A stretch of 64,000 bases of DNA, taken from assembly GCF_022171985.1 (NCBI RefSeq), contig NZ_JAJVHF010000014.1, positions 27,672 through 91,671 on the forward strand, given 5' to 3'. Each line of letters opens with the position of its first letter. Position 1 is the stretch's first letter. This DNA is from Huaxiibacter chinensis. Its GTDB lineage: Bacteria > Pseudomonadota > Gammaproteobacteria > Enterobacterales > Enterobacteriaceae. Both the position numbers and the translations under genes were made by a program. The notes under the pieces are model-generated. The model searched no databases. It was given only the letters and a program-made list of their open reading frames with translations, and was not told the origin of the DNA. Below are positions 54,115 to 64,000 of the stretch, piece after piece.

Positions 54115-54972
54115 ATGACCAAAGAAATGCAAACTTTAGCTTTAGCCCCTGTTGGTAACCTGGAATCTTACATCCGGGCTGCGAACACCTGGCCAATGTT
54201 GACGGCTGAGGAAGAAAAGGAGCTGGCTGAAAAGCTGCATTACCAGGGCGATCTGGAAGCAGCTAAAACGCTGATCCTGTCTCACCTGCGCTTTGTTGTT
54301 CACGTTGCTCGTAACTATTCGGGCTACGGCCTGCCGCAGGCAGACTTGATTCAGGAAGGTAACATCGGTCTGATGAAGGCTGTGCGTCGCTTCAACCCGG
54401 AAGTGGGTGTGCGACTGGTCTCCTTCGCGGTGCACTGGATCAAAGCTGAAATTCATGAATACGTTCTGCGTAACTGGCGTATTGTGAAAGTCGCGACGAC
54501 GAAAGCGCAACGCAAACTGTTCTTTAACCTGCGTAAAGCCAAGCAGCGTTTGGGCTGGTTCAATCAGGATGAAGTTGAAATGGTTGCGCGTGAGCTGGGT
54601 GTCACCAGCAAAGATGTGCGTGAAATGGAATCGCGGATGTCCGCACAGGACATGACGTTTGATATGTCATCCGACGACGACGCATCTGACAGCCAGCCGA
54701 TGGCCCCGGTCCTGTATCTGCAGGATAAAACCTCTAACTTTGCTGACGGCATTGAAGAGGATAACTGGGAAGATCAGGCGGCCAATAAACTGACCCACGC
54801 GATGGAAGGTCTGGACGAACGTAGCCAGGATATTATCCGTGCTCGCTGGCTGGACGAAGATAACAAGTCCACGCTTCAGGAGCTGGCCGACCGCTACGGC
54901 GTCTCTGCAGAACGTGTGCGTCAGCTTGAAAAGAACGCCATGAAAAAACTTCGCGCCGCTATCGAAGCGTAA
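54115..54972 (+). CDS. rpoH: heat-shock sigma factor RpoH (sigma-32)
   Basis: RpoH directs RNA polymerase to heat-shock promoters such as the prlC promoter in this window. The 285-residue product has region 2 ([20 protein letters not shown], near 77-96, and [20 protein letters not shown] near 102-121), the RpoH box QRKLFFNLR at 132-140, and the region 4 helix-turn-helix [19 protein letters not shown] near 253-271. A GAGAGGA site precedes the ATG. In E. coli the 5' part of the message folds as a thermosensor, and the protein is controlled by DnaK, GroEL and FtsH. Confidence 0.98.
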   Translation: MTKEMQTLALAPVGNLESYIRAANTWPMLTAEEEKELAEKLHYQGDLEAAKTLILSHLRFVVHVARNYSGYGLPQADLIQEGNIGLMKAVRRFNPEVGVRLVSFAVHWIKAEIHEYVLRNWRIVKVATTKAQRKLFFNLRKAKQRLGWFNQDEVEMVARELGVTSKDVREMESRMSAQDMTFDMSSDDDASDSQPMAPVLYLQDKTSNFADGIEEDNWEDQAANKLTHAMEGLDERSQDIIRARWLDEDNKSTLQELADRYGVSAERVRQLEKNAMKKLRAAIEA

Positions 54973-55015
54973 TGATGACGAAGCTCTCCTTTATCTAAAC
55001 CGTAAAGGATAATAA

Positions 55016-55047
55016 CCCTCGGATGAAAATTCGGGGGTTTTGTTTTT
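55016..55047 (+). terminator. rpoH terminator
   Basis: The stem CCCTCGGAT/ATTCGGGGG (with G-T pairs) and loop GAAA is followed by TTTTGTTTTT. It lies 44 bases after the rpoH stop. Confidence 0.9.
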
Positions 55048-55129
55048 TTAACGCCTGCTCTGGCGAATTCTTATCCCCTGGCAAACACTTACAGATGCGC
55101 TCAGCATGCGGACATCTTTGGGGGACAGG

Positions 55130-56395
55130 GTGAAAAATAACGAACTGAATGAACGGCGTTTACAGGCCACGCCGCGGGGCATTGGCGTGATGTGCCCTTT
55201 TTACGCTGACAAAGCGGAGAACGCCACGCTGTGGGACGTCGAAGGCAATGAAGTTATCGATTTCGCCGCCGGCATCGCGGTGCTGAATACCGGCCATCGC
55301 CATCCAAAAGTCATTGCCGCCATTGAGAAACAACTCCACGCCTTTACCCATACGTCTTATCAGATTGTCCCCTATGAGGGCTATATCGCGCTTGCGGAGC
55401 GAATCAATGCCCGCGTCCCGATTGACGGCCCGGCGAAGACGGCGTTCTTTTCAACCGGTGCTGAAGCGGTCGAAAACGCGGTTAAAATTGCCCGGGCTTA
55501 TACCCGACGTCCTGGCCTCATCACCTTCGGCGGCGCCTTCCATGGGCGCACCTTTATGACGATGGCGCTGACCGGTAAAGTCGCGCCTTATAAAATCGGA
55601 TTTGGTCCTTTCCCCGGTTCGGTTTATCACGCTCAATTTCCCAACACGCTGTACGGCGTCAGCTCCCAGGATGCGCTGAAAAGTCTGGATCGCCTGTTCA
55701 AAGCGGATATCGCCCCGGATCAGGTGGCGGCCATTATTATTGAACCGGTTCAGGGGGAAGGCGGCTTTAACGTCGCACCGGCAGACTTTATGCAGGGATT
55801 GCGGGCGCTATGCGACACCCACGGTATTCTGCTGATTGCCGATGAAGTGCAGACGGGATTTGCCCGTACCGGCAAGTTATTCTCGATGGAACATCACTGC
55901 GTGAAGCCAGATCTGATCACCATGGCGAAAAGCCTGGCGGGCGGCATGCCGCTCTCCGCCGTTTCGGGTCGCGCTGAGGTGATGGATGCCCCTGCGTCCG
56001 GCGGTCTGGGCGGCACCTACGCCGGGAACCCATTGGCGATTGCGGCAGCGCTGGCGGTGCTGGAGGTGATAGACGAAGAAGATCTGTGCACGCGCGCGGC
56101 GCATCTGGGTCATCACCTTGTGGAAGTGCTGAATAAAGCGACATCAGCGTGTCCGTTCATCGCCGATATACGCGCTCAGGGCTCGATGGTGGCAGTGGAG
56201 TTTAACGATCCGCAAACCGGCATGCCGTCACCGGAATTTACCCGCCAGGTGCAGGAGCGCGCGCTGCAGGAGGGGCTGCTCCTGTTGAGCTGCGGCATCC
56301 ATGGCAACGTCATCCGCTTCCTTTATCCCCTCACGGTGCCTGAAGCGCAGTTCCGCAAAGCGCTGGATATTATCTTCGCTGCGCTGACGCGTTAA
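55130..56395 (+). CDS. class III 4-aminobutyrate-type aminotransferase (PuuE/GabT-like)
   Basis: This is a 421-residue PLP-dependent aminotransferase that matches GABA:2-oxoglutarate transaminases and by recall is nearer to PuuE (421 residues) than to GabT. Motifs are STGAEAVENAVKIAR near 102-116, IIEPVQGEGGFNVAP near 205-219, LIADEVQTGFARTG near 235-248 and the PLP lysine Lys267 in MAKSLAGGMPLS. The start is GTG at 55130 after GGGGGACAG; the ATG at 55106 has no ribosome-binding site. It is inserted between rpoH and livJ and has its own terminator. GABA or omega-amino acid use is inferred. Confidence 0.88.
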   Translation: MKNNELNERRLQATPRGIGVMCPFYADKAENATLWDVEGNEVIDFAAGIAVLNTGHRHPKVIAAIEKQLHAFTHTSYQIVPYEGYIALAERINARVPIDGPAKTAFFSTGAEAVENAVKIARAYTRRPGLITFGGAFHGRTFMTMALTGKVAPYKIGFGPFPGSVYHAQFPNTLYGVSSQDALKSLDRLFKADIAPDQVAAIIIEPVQGEGGFNVAPADFMQGLRALCDTHGILLIADEVQTGFARTGKLFSMEHHCVKPDLITMAKSLAGGMPLSAVSGRAEVMDAPASGGLGGTYAGNPLAIAAALAVLEVIDEEDLCTRAAHLGHHLVEVLNKATSACPFIADIRAQGSMVAVEFNDPQTGMPSPEFTRQVQERALQEGLLLLSCGIHGNVIRFLYPLTVPEAQFRKALDIIFAALTR

Positions 56396-56403
56396 AGCGC
56401 CTT

Positions 56404-56430
56404 GCCCGGCGTCACAGAACGCCGGGCTTA
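56404..56430 (+). terminator. terminator of the aminotransferase gene
   Basis: The 9-bp stem GCCCGGCGT/ACGCCGGGC with a 6-base loop is followed by TTATCATAT, nine bases after the stop. The T run is short, so termination may be partial. Confidence 0.65.
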
Positions 56431-56592
56431 TCATATATACATTTCAAATTAGCTATTCCAAAATCATAAAAATGGGGTATGTTTTAGCAGAGTGTGCTGA
56501 AAAAGCGCGAGCGGCACACCTATAACTGAAATAAAGCGCTGCACAACAACATCACAACAATCGTTAAAACCATAATAATGGGGAATCTCAGG

Positions 56593-57693
56593 ATGAATAT
56601 GAAGGGTAAAGCGTTACTGGCAGGATGTATCGCGTTGGCATTCAGCACCATGGCGCAGGCTGACATTAAAGTCGCCGTGGTGGGTGCGATGTCCGGTCCG
56701 GTAGCGCAGTATGGCGACCAGGAATTTACCGGTGCTGAACAAGCGGTTGCCGACATTAATGCTAAAGGCGGGATTAAAGGCGAAAAGCTGCAAATCGTAA
56801 AATATGATGATGCCTGTGACCCGAAACAAGCGGTGGCCGTGGCGAACAAGGTCATTAACGACGGCATCAAATACGTGATTGGTCACCTGTGCTCCTCTTC
56901 CACACAGCCCGCTTCTGATATCTATGAAGATGAAGGCATCCTGATGATTACGCCAGCGGCAACCGCCCCGGAGCTGACCGCGCGTGGTTACAAGCTGGTG
57001 CTGCGCACCACCGGTCTGGATTCCGATCAGGGTCCGACGGCTGCGAAATACATCGTTGAGAAAGTGAAGCCGAAGCGTATCGCCATCGTTCACGATAAAC
57101 AGCAGTATGGTGAGGGTCTGGCGCGCTCCGTACAGGACAATCTGAAGAAAGCGAATGCCAATGTGGTCTTCTTCGACGGTATCACCGCGGGTGAAAAAGA
57201 CTTCTCCACGCTGGTTGCGCGTCTGAAGAAAGAGAATATCGATTTCGTTTACTACGGCGGTTACCACCCGGAAATGGGCCAGATCCTGCGTCAGGCGCGC
57301 GCGGCCGGACTGAAAACCCAGTTTATGGGCCCGGAAGGCGTGGCGAACGTTTCGCTGTCTAATATCGCAGGCGAATCGGCAGAAGGTCTGCTGGTAACCA
57401 AGCCGAAGAACTACGATCAGGTGCCTGCGAACAAACCGGTTGTTGATGCGATCAAAGCGAAGAAACAGGATCCGAGCGGTGCGTTTGTGTGGACCACCTA
57501 CGCAGCGCTGCAATCGCTGCAGGCCGGCCTGAACCAGTCAGCCGACCCGGCTGAGATTGCCACCTGGCTGAAAGCGAATACCGTGGAAACCGTGATGGGT
57601 CCGCTCTCCTGGGATGAGAAGGGCGATCTGAAGGGCTTTGAGTTCGGCGTGTTTGACTGGCATGCGAACGGTACGGCAACTGACGCTAAGTGA
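56593..57693 (+). CDS. livJ: leucine/isoleucine/valine-binding protein LivJ
   Basis: LivJ is the periplasmic receptor of the LIV-I branched-chain amino acid transporter. The 366-residue product has a signal peptide cleaved after AQA (residue 23), leaving [20 protein letters not shown], identical to the E. coli mature start apart from the first residue. The conserved [16 protein letters not shown] and [11 protein letters not shown] segments line the ligand cleft. The ATG at 56593 follows GGGGA. It lies ahead of panM and livK as in E. coli and is probably under Lrp and leucine control. Confidence 0.96.
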   Translation: MNMKGKALLAGCIALAFSTMAQADIKVAVVGAMSGPVAQYGDQEFTGAEQAVADINAKGGIKGEKLQIVKYDDACDPKQAVAVANKVINDGIKYVIGHLCSSSTQPASDIYEDEGILMITPAATAPELTARGYKLVLRTTGLDSDQGPTAAKYIVEKVKPKRIAIVHDKQQYGEGLARSVQDNLKKANANVVFFDGITAGEKDFSTLVARLKKENIDFVYYGGYHPEMGQILRQARAAGLKTQFMGPEGVANVSLSNIAGESAEGLLVTKPKNYDQVPANKPVVDAIKAKKQDPSGAFVWTTYAALQSLQAGLNQSADPAEIATWLKANTVETVMGPLSWDEKGDLKGFEFGVFDWHANGTATDAK

Positions 57694-57698
57694 GTGTG

Positions 57699-58103
57699 GT
57701 GCGGGCTGATGCCCTCACCCTAACCCTCTCCCACAGGGAGAGGGGACAGCCGTGTGCGGGCTGATGCCCTCACCCTAACCCTCTCCCACAGGAAGAGGGG
57801 ACAGCCCGGTGCGGGTTGATGCCCTCACACTAACCCTCTCCCACAGGGAGAGGGGACAGCCCGGTGCGGGCTGATGCCCTCACACTAACCCTCTCCCACA
57901 GAGAGAGGGGACAGCCCGGTGCGGGCTGAGGCCCTCACCCGAACCCTCTCCCACAGGGAGAGGGGACAGTCCTGTGCGGGTTGATGCCCTCACCCTAACC
58001 CTCTCCCACAGGGAGAGGGGACTAGATCGCAGATGCTCAAGGCTGTCGTGTTTTCTCCCTCTCCCCGTGGGAGAGGGCAGGGGTGAGGGCATCAGGCCGC
58101 ACA
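57699..58103. repeat. six-unit 55-bp tandem array plus one inverted REP-like copy
   Basis: The 419-bp gap between livJ and panM has no gene. It holds six direct repeats of exactly 55 bp starting at 57699, 57754, 57809, 57864, 57919 and 57974. Each unit begins GTGCGGG, has GATGCCCTCAC and a hairpin (CCCTCTCCC/GGGAGAGGG with ACA loop), and ends GGGGACAG. Units differ by a few bases, including some stem changes. A single inverted copy follows at about 58054-58103, in front of the panM stop. The array would form seven hairpins 3' of livJ. Confidence 0.93.
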
Positions 58104-58112
58104 ATCTAAACC

Positions 58113-58496
58113 CTACTGCTTTTCCCACCCGTGTTCCTGCGCTCTAAACCCTAACGCCTGCATAAATGCCGCCATCACGCCGCGGTCTTCCACGCCGACA
58201 TCCGCCATCCACCACGAGGTGACAGAAGGATTATCGCGGACGATCTCCTCAATCAAATACTGCCCTACACCTCGACGGCGGGTGATTTCGCGTACCCGCA
58301 GGGAATCCAGCGCACCCTGGGTGCCGCTCAGCGTGACGCGAACCGCGCCCAGCAACCGCTCGTTAAAACGGGCAGCATAGATCCGGTGGGTTTCATCAAC
58401 GATCAGCGACGCAGGGGAATATTCCGGCCAGATTTTACCCAGGTCTATTTGATCCTGGTCGCTAAAGGTCATCAGACGAATGATAGTCAGTTTCAT
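58113..58496 (-). CDS. panM: PanD maturation factor PanM (PanZ), GNAT fold
   Basis: PanM binds acetyl-CoA and triggers self-cleavage of the PanD proenzyme, and it also damps PanD activity, linking pantothenate synthesis to CoA level. The 127-residue product equals E. coli PanM, with the acetyl-CoA motif TRRRGVGQYLIEEI near 69-82. The ATG at 58496 gives the E. coli start MKLTIIRL; a longer reading adds 43 unrelated residues. It lies between livJ and livK on the opposite strand, as in E. coli. Confidence 0.95.
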   Translation of the reverse strand: MKLTIIRLMTFSDQDQIDLGKIWPEYSPASLIVDETHRIYAARFNERLLGAVRVTLSGTQGALDSLRVREITRRRGVGQYLIEEIVRDNPSVTSWWMADVGVEDRGVMAAFMQALGFRAQEHGWEKQ

Positions 58497-58922
58497 TAGC
58501 TGAATGTCCACATCATAAAAAAGTCGTAGCAGTGTACTCAATTTATTCGGGAAGAGGCTTTCTCTTTTTGGTCCATTTACCAGGTGATTAGTTTTGTGGC
58601 GGGGCGAAGCGCAGTTCGAAAACACATGGATTGAAAAATAAGCAGGATTTTAACCTAAATGGTAGTGATTTATTCGGCGCTTTGTACCGTTATTTTATGC
58701 TGCAAACTGCACTTTTATTTGTTTATCTCTGCCTGATTTCAGAATATTATCTTTGCTTAATCGCCTGAAATATAGAGATTTTAGTCTGGTTTTTGCCAAA
58801 AAACTGCGCTAAACCATTAAAGGCACTGGTAAAAATAGCGTTGTTCATTAAAAGTACAGAATGCTTTTTAACCATAATAAAACAAAATATATACGTAACA
58901 CGTCACGAGTGGGGATTCAGAA
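58497..58922. other. AT-rich intergenic region between panM and livK
   Basis: This 426-bp stretch holds the divergent promoters of panM and livK. It is clearly more AT-rich than its surroundings, which fits Lrp control of livK known in E. coli. I see no gene with a good ribosome-binding site, no hairpin terminator and no repeat in it, and cannot place a promoter with confidence. Confidence 0.6.
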
Positions 58923-60032
58923 ATGAAAATGAACGCGAAAACATTTATCGCGGGAATGGTTGCACTGGCGATGTCGCAGGCAGCTTTAGCGGCAGAGATT
59001 AAAGTTGCGGTAGTGGGTGCGATGTCCGGTCCGGTTGCTCAGTGGGGTGATATGGAATTTAACGGCGCACGCCAGGCCATCAAAGACATCAATGCAAAAG
59101 GCGGCATTAAGGGCGATAAACTGGTCGGCGTGGAATACGACGACGCGTGCGATCCTAAGCAGGCTGTCGCTGTAGCCAACAAAATCGTTAACGATGGCAT
59201 CCAGTATGTGATCGGCCATCTGTGCTCCTCTTCGACTCAGCCTGCGTCTGACATCTACGAAGACGAAGGTATTCTGATGATTACCCCCGGCGCGACGAAC
59301 CCGGAACTGACCCAGCGCGGCTATCAGCACATCATGCGTACCGCTGGTCTGGACTCCTCTCAGGGGCCTACCGCCGCCCACTATATTCTTGAGACGGTCA
59401 AACCGCAGCGCATTGCCATCATTCATGATAAGCAGCAGTACGGTGAAGGTCTGGCGCGTTCCGTTCAGGACGGGCTGAAAAAAGGCGGCGCTAATATCGT
59501 CTTCTTCGACGGCATTACCGCAGGAGAGAAAGACTTCTCGGCGCTGATCGCCCGTCTGCAAAAAGAGAATATCGATTTCGTCTACTACGGCGGCTACTAC
59601 CCGGAAATGGGCCAGATGCTGCGTCAGGCGCGCGCCACCGGCCTGAAAACCCAGTTTATGGGACCGGAAGGCGTGGGCAATGCTTCGCTCTCTAACATCG
59701 CGGGTGATGCGGCGGAAGGGATGCTGGTCACTATGCCAAAACGCTATGACCAGGATCCGGCGAACGCGGCTATCGTTGAGGCGCTTAAAGCGCAGAAAAA
59801 AGATCCAAGTGGTCCGTACGTCTGGATCACCTATGCCGCCGTACAGTCTCTGGCCACTGCCATGGATCGTACCGGCAGCAAAGAGCCGCTGGATCTGGTG
59901 AAAGATTTAAAAGCGCACGGGGCAAACACCGTGATTGGGCCGCTGAACTGGGATGAGAAAGGCGATCTAAAGGGATTTGAATTTGGTGTCTTTAAGTGGC
60001 ACGCCGACGGGTCATCCTCGGTCGCCAAATAA
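58923..60032 (+). CDS. livK: leucine-specific binding protein LivK
   Basis: LivK is the periplasmic leucine receptor that feeds the same LivHMGF transporter as LivJ. The 369-residue product has a signal peptide cleaved around residue 23-24 (ALA then AEIKVAVV) and shares most residues with LivJ, including [16 protein letters not shown]. The cleft residues VAQWGDMEF replace LivJ's VAQYGDQEF, the known leucine-specific difference. A hairpin follows before livH. Confidence 0.96.
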   Translation: MKMNAKTFIAGMVALAMSQAALAAEIKVAVVGAMSGPVAQWGDMEFNGARQAIKDINAKGGIKGDKLVGVEYDDACDPKQAVAVANKIVNDGIQYVIGHLCSSSTQPASDIYEDEGILMITPGATNPELTQRGYQHIMRTAGLDSSQGPTAAHYILETVKPQRIAIIHDKQQYGEGLARSVQDGLKKGGANIVFFDGITAGEKDFSALIARLQKENIDFVYYGGYYPEMGQMLRQARATGLKTQFMGPEGVGNASLSNIAGDAAEGMLVTMPKRYDQDPANAAIVEALKAQKKDPSGPYVWITYAAVQSLATAMDRTGSKEPLDLVKDLKAHGANTVIGPLNWDEKGDLKGFEFGVFKWHADGSSSVAK

Positions 60033-60040
60033 TCATCCCA

Positions 60041-60061
60041 CCGCCCGGCAGTGCCGGGCGG
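60041..60061 (+). promoter_or_regulatory. intercistronic hairpin between livK and livH
   Basis: CCGCCCGG/CCGGGCGG with a 5-base loop lies in the 47-bp gap between livK and livH. It has no T run, so it most likely protects the livK message from 3' decay, giving more binding protein than membrane subunits, as seen in other binding-protein operons. Confidence 0.65.
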
Positions 60062-60079
60062 GTATGAAAAGGTTTTCTT

Positions 60080-61002
<923 letters not shown>

Positions 61003-61006
<4 letters not shown>

Positions 61007-62280
61007 AACCGATGCATTTTGCCATGGCGCTGCTCTCAGCCGTCATCTTCTTCGTCCTGGCGGGCGTCTTTATGGGCGTCCAGTTAGAGCTGGATGGCAC
61101 GAAGCTGGTGGTCGATAAGGCCGCTGATATCCGCTGGCAGTGGGTGTTAATCGGCACTGCCGTTGTCTTCCTGTTCCAGCTGCTGCGTCCGGTGTTCCAG
61201 AAGACGATGAAAAACGTCAGCGGGCCGAAGTTTGTTCTGCCCGCCATCGATGGCACAACCGTAAAGCAAAAGCTGTTCCTGATTGCGCTGCTGGTGGCGG
61301 CGGTGGCATGGCCGTTTATGGTCTCGCGCGGCACGGTGGATATCGCGACCCTGACCATGATTTACGTGATATTGGGTCTTGGCCTGAACGTAGTGGTCGG
61401 GTTGTCGGGCCTGCTGGTGCTGGGTTATGGCGGATTCTACGCCATTGGCGCTTACACCTTTGCCTTACTGAACCACTATTACGGTCTCGGCTTCTGGACC
61501 TGTCTGCCGCTGGCGGGCCTGGTCTCCGCCGCGGCGGGCTTCCTGCTGGGCTTCCCGGTGCTGCGTTTGCGCGGTGATTATCTGGCGATCGTCACCTTAG
61601 GTTTTGGTGAAATCGTCCGCATCCTGCTGCTCAACAATACCGAAGTGACCGGCGGCCCGAACGGCATCAGCCAGATCCCCAAGCCGACCTTCTTCGGCCT
61701 GGAGTTCAGCCGCAGCGCGCGTGAAGGCGGTTGGGATACCTTCAGCAACTTCTTTGGCGTGAAGTATGACCCATCAGACCGCGTGATTTGGCTCTACCTG
61801 GTGGCGTTGCTGCTGGTGGTCATCACCCTGTTTGTGATTAACCGCCTGCTGCGTATGCCGCTGGGCCGCGCGTGGGAAGCGCTGCGTGAAGATGAAATTG
61901 CCTGTCGCTCTCTGGGTCTTAACCCAACCCGCATCAAGCTGACCGCGTTTACCATCAGCGCCGCGTTTGCGGGGTTTGCCGGTACGCTGTTTGCCGCGCG
62001 TCAGGGTTTCGTCAGTCCGGAATCTTTCACCTTTGCCGAATCGGCCTTTGTGCTGGCCATTGTGGTGCTCGGCGGGATGGGCTCGCAGTTTGCCGTTATT
62101 CTGGCCGCCGTTCTGCTGGTGGTATCGCGTGAACTGATGCGCGACTTTAACGAGTACAGCATGCTGATGCTGGGTGGATTGATGGTGCTGATGATGATCT
62201 GGCGTCCGCAGGGTCTGCTGCCGATGACCCGTCCGCAGTTGAAGCTTAAAAATGCGGAAGTAAAAGGAGAGCAGGCATGA
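61003..62280 (+). CDS. livM: branched-chain amino acid ABC transporter permease LivM
   Basis: LivM is the second permease. The 425-residue product matches E. coli LivM and has an N-terminal extension with two to three extra helices before the conserved core of about eight helices. Core segments are [21 protein letters not shown] near 117-137 and [19 protein letters not shown] near 349-367. It has four-base overlaps with livH and livG. Confidence 0.97.
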
Positions 62281-63044
62281 GTCAGCCATTATTATCCGTA
62301 AACGGCCTGATGATGCGTTTTGGCGGCCTGCTGGCGGTCAATAACGTCTCTCTGGATCTGCACAAGAAAGAGATTGTCTCTCTGATTGGCCCTAACGGCG
62401 CCGGAAAAACGACGGTGTTTAACTGCCTGACCGGTTTCTACAAGCCGACGGGCGGCACCATTATGCTGCGCGATCAGCATCTTGAAGGGCTGCCGGGCCA
62501 GCAGATTGCCCGCATGGGCGTGGTGCGTACGTTCCAGCACGTGCGTCTGTTCCGTGAGATGACGGTGATTGAGAACCTGCTGGTGGCGCAACATCAGCAG
62601 CTCAAAACGGGCCTTTTCTCTGGGCTGCTGAAAACCCCGGCCTTCCGCCGTGCTCAGGATGAGGCGCTCGATCGCGCCGCCACCTGGCTCGACCGTATCG
62701 GCCTGCTGCAGCATGCTAACCGTCAGGCGAGCAACCTGGCCTACGGTGACCAGCGTCGTCTGGAAATTATTCGCTGTATGGTGACCCAGCCAGAAATCCT
62801 GATGCTCGACGAACCGGCGGCAGGGCTTAACCCGAAAGAGACCAAAGAGCTGGACGAACTGATTGTTGAGCTGCGTAACCATCATGACACCACTATTTTG
62901 CTGATTGAGCATGACATGAAGCTGGTGATGGGCATTTCAGATCGCATTTACGTGGTGAACCAGGGCACGCCGTTGGCGAATGGCACGCCGGAAGAGATCC
63001 GCAACAACCCGGACGTGATCCGCGCATACCTGGGTGAGGCATAA
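62277..63044 (+). CDS. livG: branched-chain amino acid ABC transporter ATPase LivG
   Basis: LivG is one of two ATPases. The 255-residue product has Walker [14 protein letters not shown] near 38-50, a signature reading [13 protein letters not shown] near 155-167 (the usual LSGGQ is LAYGD, as in this family) and Walker [14 protein letters not shown] near 175-187. It overlaps livM by four bases, and livF starts one base after its stop. Confidence 0.97.
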   Translation: MSQPLLSVNGLMMRFGGLLAVNNVSLDLHKKEIVSLIGPNGAGKTTVFNCLTGFYKPTGGTIMLRDQHLEGLPGQQIARMGVVRTFQHVRLFREMTVIENLLVAQHQQLKTGLFSGLLKTPAFRRAQDEALDRAATWLDRIGLLQHANRQASNLAYGDQRRLEIIRCMVTQPEILMLDEPAAGLNPKETKELDELIVELRNHHDTTILLIEHDMKLVMGISDRIYVVNQGTPLANGTPEEIRNNPDVIRAYLGEA

Positions 63045-63045
63045 G

Positions 63046-63759
63046 ATGGAAAAAGCGATGTTAACGTTTGACAAGGTCAGCGCCCACTACGGCAAGATTC
63101 AGGCGCTGCACGACGTCAGCCTGCACATTAATCAGGGTGAAATCGTCACCCTGATTGGGGCGAACGGCGCGGGTAAAACCACGCTGCTTGGCACCCTGTG
63201 CGGCGATCCGCGTGCCAGCAGCGGGCGAATTGTCTTTGATGGAAAAGAGATTACCGACTGGCAGACCGCCAGAATCATGCGCGAAGCGGTGGCGATTGTC
63301 CCGGAAGGCCGCCGCGTGTTTTCCCGTATGACGGTGGAAGAAAATCTGGCGATGGGCGGTTTTTTTGCCGAACGCGACCAGTATCAAAGCCGCATTAAGC
63401 GCGTGTACGAACTTTTCCCGCGCCTGTACGAACGTCGTATCCAGCGCGCAGGCACCATGTCCGGCGGTGAACAACAGATGCTGGCCATTGGCCGTGCGCT
63501 GATGAGCCAGCCGCGCCTGCTGCTGCTCGATGAGCCGTCGCTCGGTCTTGCGCCGATCATCATTCAGCAGATTTTCGATACCATCGAACAGTTGCGCCAG
63601 GAGGGGATGACCATCTTCCTCGTCGAGCAGAACGCCAACCAGGCGCTGAAGCTCGCCGACCGCGGCTACGTGCTGGAAAACGGTCACGTGGTGCTGGAAG
63701 ACACCGGTGATGCGCTTTTGGCAAACGAAGCGGTGCGAAGCGCGTATTTGGGCGGTTAA
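63046..63759 (+). CDS. livF: branched-chain amino acid ABC transporter ATPase LivF
   Basis: LivF is the second ATPase. The 237-residue product has Walker A GANGAGKTTLLGT near 36-48, signature MSGGEQQMLAIGRAL near 137-151 and Walker B LLLLDEPSLGLAP near 158-170. The ATG at 63046 gives the E. coli start MEKxML; a start four codons upstream would overlap livG but is not used in E. coli. It is the last gene of the livKHMGF operon. Confidence 0.97.
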   Translation: MEKAMLTFDKVSAHYGKIQALHDVSLHINQGEIVTLIGANGAGKTTLLGTLCGDPRASSGRIVFDGKEITDWQTARIMREAVAIVPEGRRVFSRMTVEENLAMGGFFAERDQYQSRIKRVYELFPRLYERRIQRAGTMSGGEQQMLAIGRALMSQPRLLLLDEPSLGLAPIIIQQIFDTIEQLRQEGMTIFLVEQNANQALKLADRGYVLENGHVVLEDTGDALLANEAVRSAYLGG

Positions 63760-63770
63760 TCGTGTTCCCC

Positions 63771-64000
63771 CCCTCACCCTAACCCTCTCCCTTAAGGGAG
63801 AGGGAACCGTATGGTGCCCTCTCTTAGCAGAAGAGCACCGCTTTTCTCCCTCTCCCCGTGGGAGAGGGCCGGGGTGAGGCCACCCGACCGCACAAGGCCA
63901 AAGCAAAAGGCAACGCACTGTTTTCTCCCTCTCCCCGTGTGAGAGGGCCGGGGTGAGGGCACCCGGCCGCACAAGGACAAAGCAAAAAGGCAACGCACTG
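63771..64000. repeat. REP-like array after livF, cut by the window edge
   Basis: After livF there is one REP-like palindrome (CCCTCTCCC-TTAA-GGGAGAGGG, about 63771-63804) and then two direct units in the other orientation starting TTTTCTCCC at 63842 and 63921, about 79-80 bp apart. Each unit has a hairpin (CCCTCTCCC/GGGAGAGGG, weakened by one change in the second), then GGGGTGAGG, an ACCGCACAAGG or GCCGCACAAGG segment, and ends AAGGCAACGCACTG. The second ends at the last base, so more units may follow. Confidence 0.88.

Noticed and set aside
55106..55129. ATG start for the aminotransferase at 55106
   Set aside because: It has no ribosome-binding site, and the GGGGGACAG site lies downstream of it, just before the GTG at 55130, which also gives the family N-terminus.
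56614..57513. 299-codon open frame opposite livJ
   Set aside because: It is antisense to a well-conserved gene with no ribosome-binding site or family resemblance; a similar antisense frame occurs opposite livK, which shows it mirrors conserved coding.
57699..58022. Possible CRISPR array (regular spacing after livJ)
   Set aside because: The repeats are contiguous 55-bp units with no unique spacers and there are no cas genes; the units carry REP-type hairpins instead.
63061..63993. 310-codon open frame opposite livF running into the repeat array
   Set aside because: Its start lies inside repeat DNA and the rest is antisense to livF; the translated repeat part has no protein character.

Overview
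The window is a chromosomal segment of a gamma-proteobacterium of the family Enterobacteriaceae, most like Enterobacter or a close relative such as Lelliottia or Leclercia. The protein sequences and gene order follow the Escherichia coli treF-gor-prlC-pitA to zntA-ftsY-rpoH-liv segment very closely, but several species-variable blocks are inserted. Base composition looks moderately GC-rich and uniform. I see no tRNA, rRNA, insertion sequence, phage integrase or CRISPR array.

Region 1 (1-8.8 kb): yhjD, the LysR gene yhjC with a divergent short-chain dehydrogenase, and the LuxR-type yhjB. These are followed by a small accessory block: a lysozyme-fold protein that has lost its catalytic Glu, an acetyltransferase, and a membrane-anchored HEPN-type protein. 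Cytoplasmic trehalase treF and a small membrane protein follow. Region 2 (8.9-18.5 kb) is core: gor, rlmJ, prlC-rsmJ with a clear sigma-32 promoter, uspA, uspB, pitA and yhiN. The peptide transporter gene dtpB, which sits between rsmJ and uspA in E. coli, is absent and REP-like DNA takes its place. Region 3 (18.5-22.8 kb) is variable: a stand-alone TerC-like gene, a HAD phosphatase, an SDR, a LysR regulator and a divergent phenolic acid decarboxylase.

Region 4 (22.8-38.5 kb) is the main feature: a complete aryl polyene (APE) pigment operon on the minus strand, apeA to apeR plus acpT. It has an aryl ligase, two ACPs, two ketosynthases and a Cys-less chain-length-factor-like partner, a ketoreductase, two hot-dog dehydratases, a thioesterase, a methyltransferase, acyl/glycosyl transferases and an export set (MMPL pump, LolA-like protein, lipoproteins). 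It lies exactly between acpT and yhhT, the place where E. coli K-12 keeps only an orphan acpT. A promoter, a terminator and a 14-bp perfect hairpin precede it.

Region 5 (38.7-50.5 kb): yhhT, yhhS, dcrB, yhhQ and tusA; then an inserted small membrane protein and a TRAP transporter (dctPQM) with a candidate CRP site; then zntA with a textbook ZntR operator, yhhN, yhhM, yhhL and rsmD. Region 6 (50.6-64 kb): ftsY-ftsE-ftsX, rpoH with a conserved sigma-E promoter and DnaA box, a PuuE-like aminotransferase, and the leucine/branched-chain amino acid system livJ, panM, livK-H-M-G-F.

A family of REP-like palindromes (arms CCCTCTCCC/GGGAGAGGG) recurs at five places. It forms a six-unit array with an exact 55-bp period after livJ and a roughly 79-80-bp array that runs off the right edge. 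Names for recognised genes rest on recall of E. coli homologues; no database search was possible.
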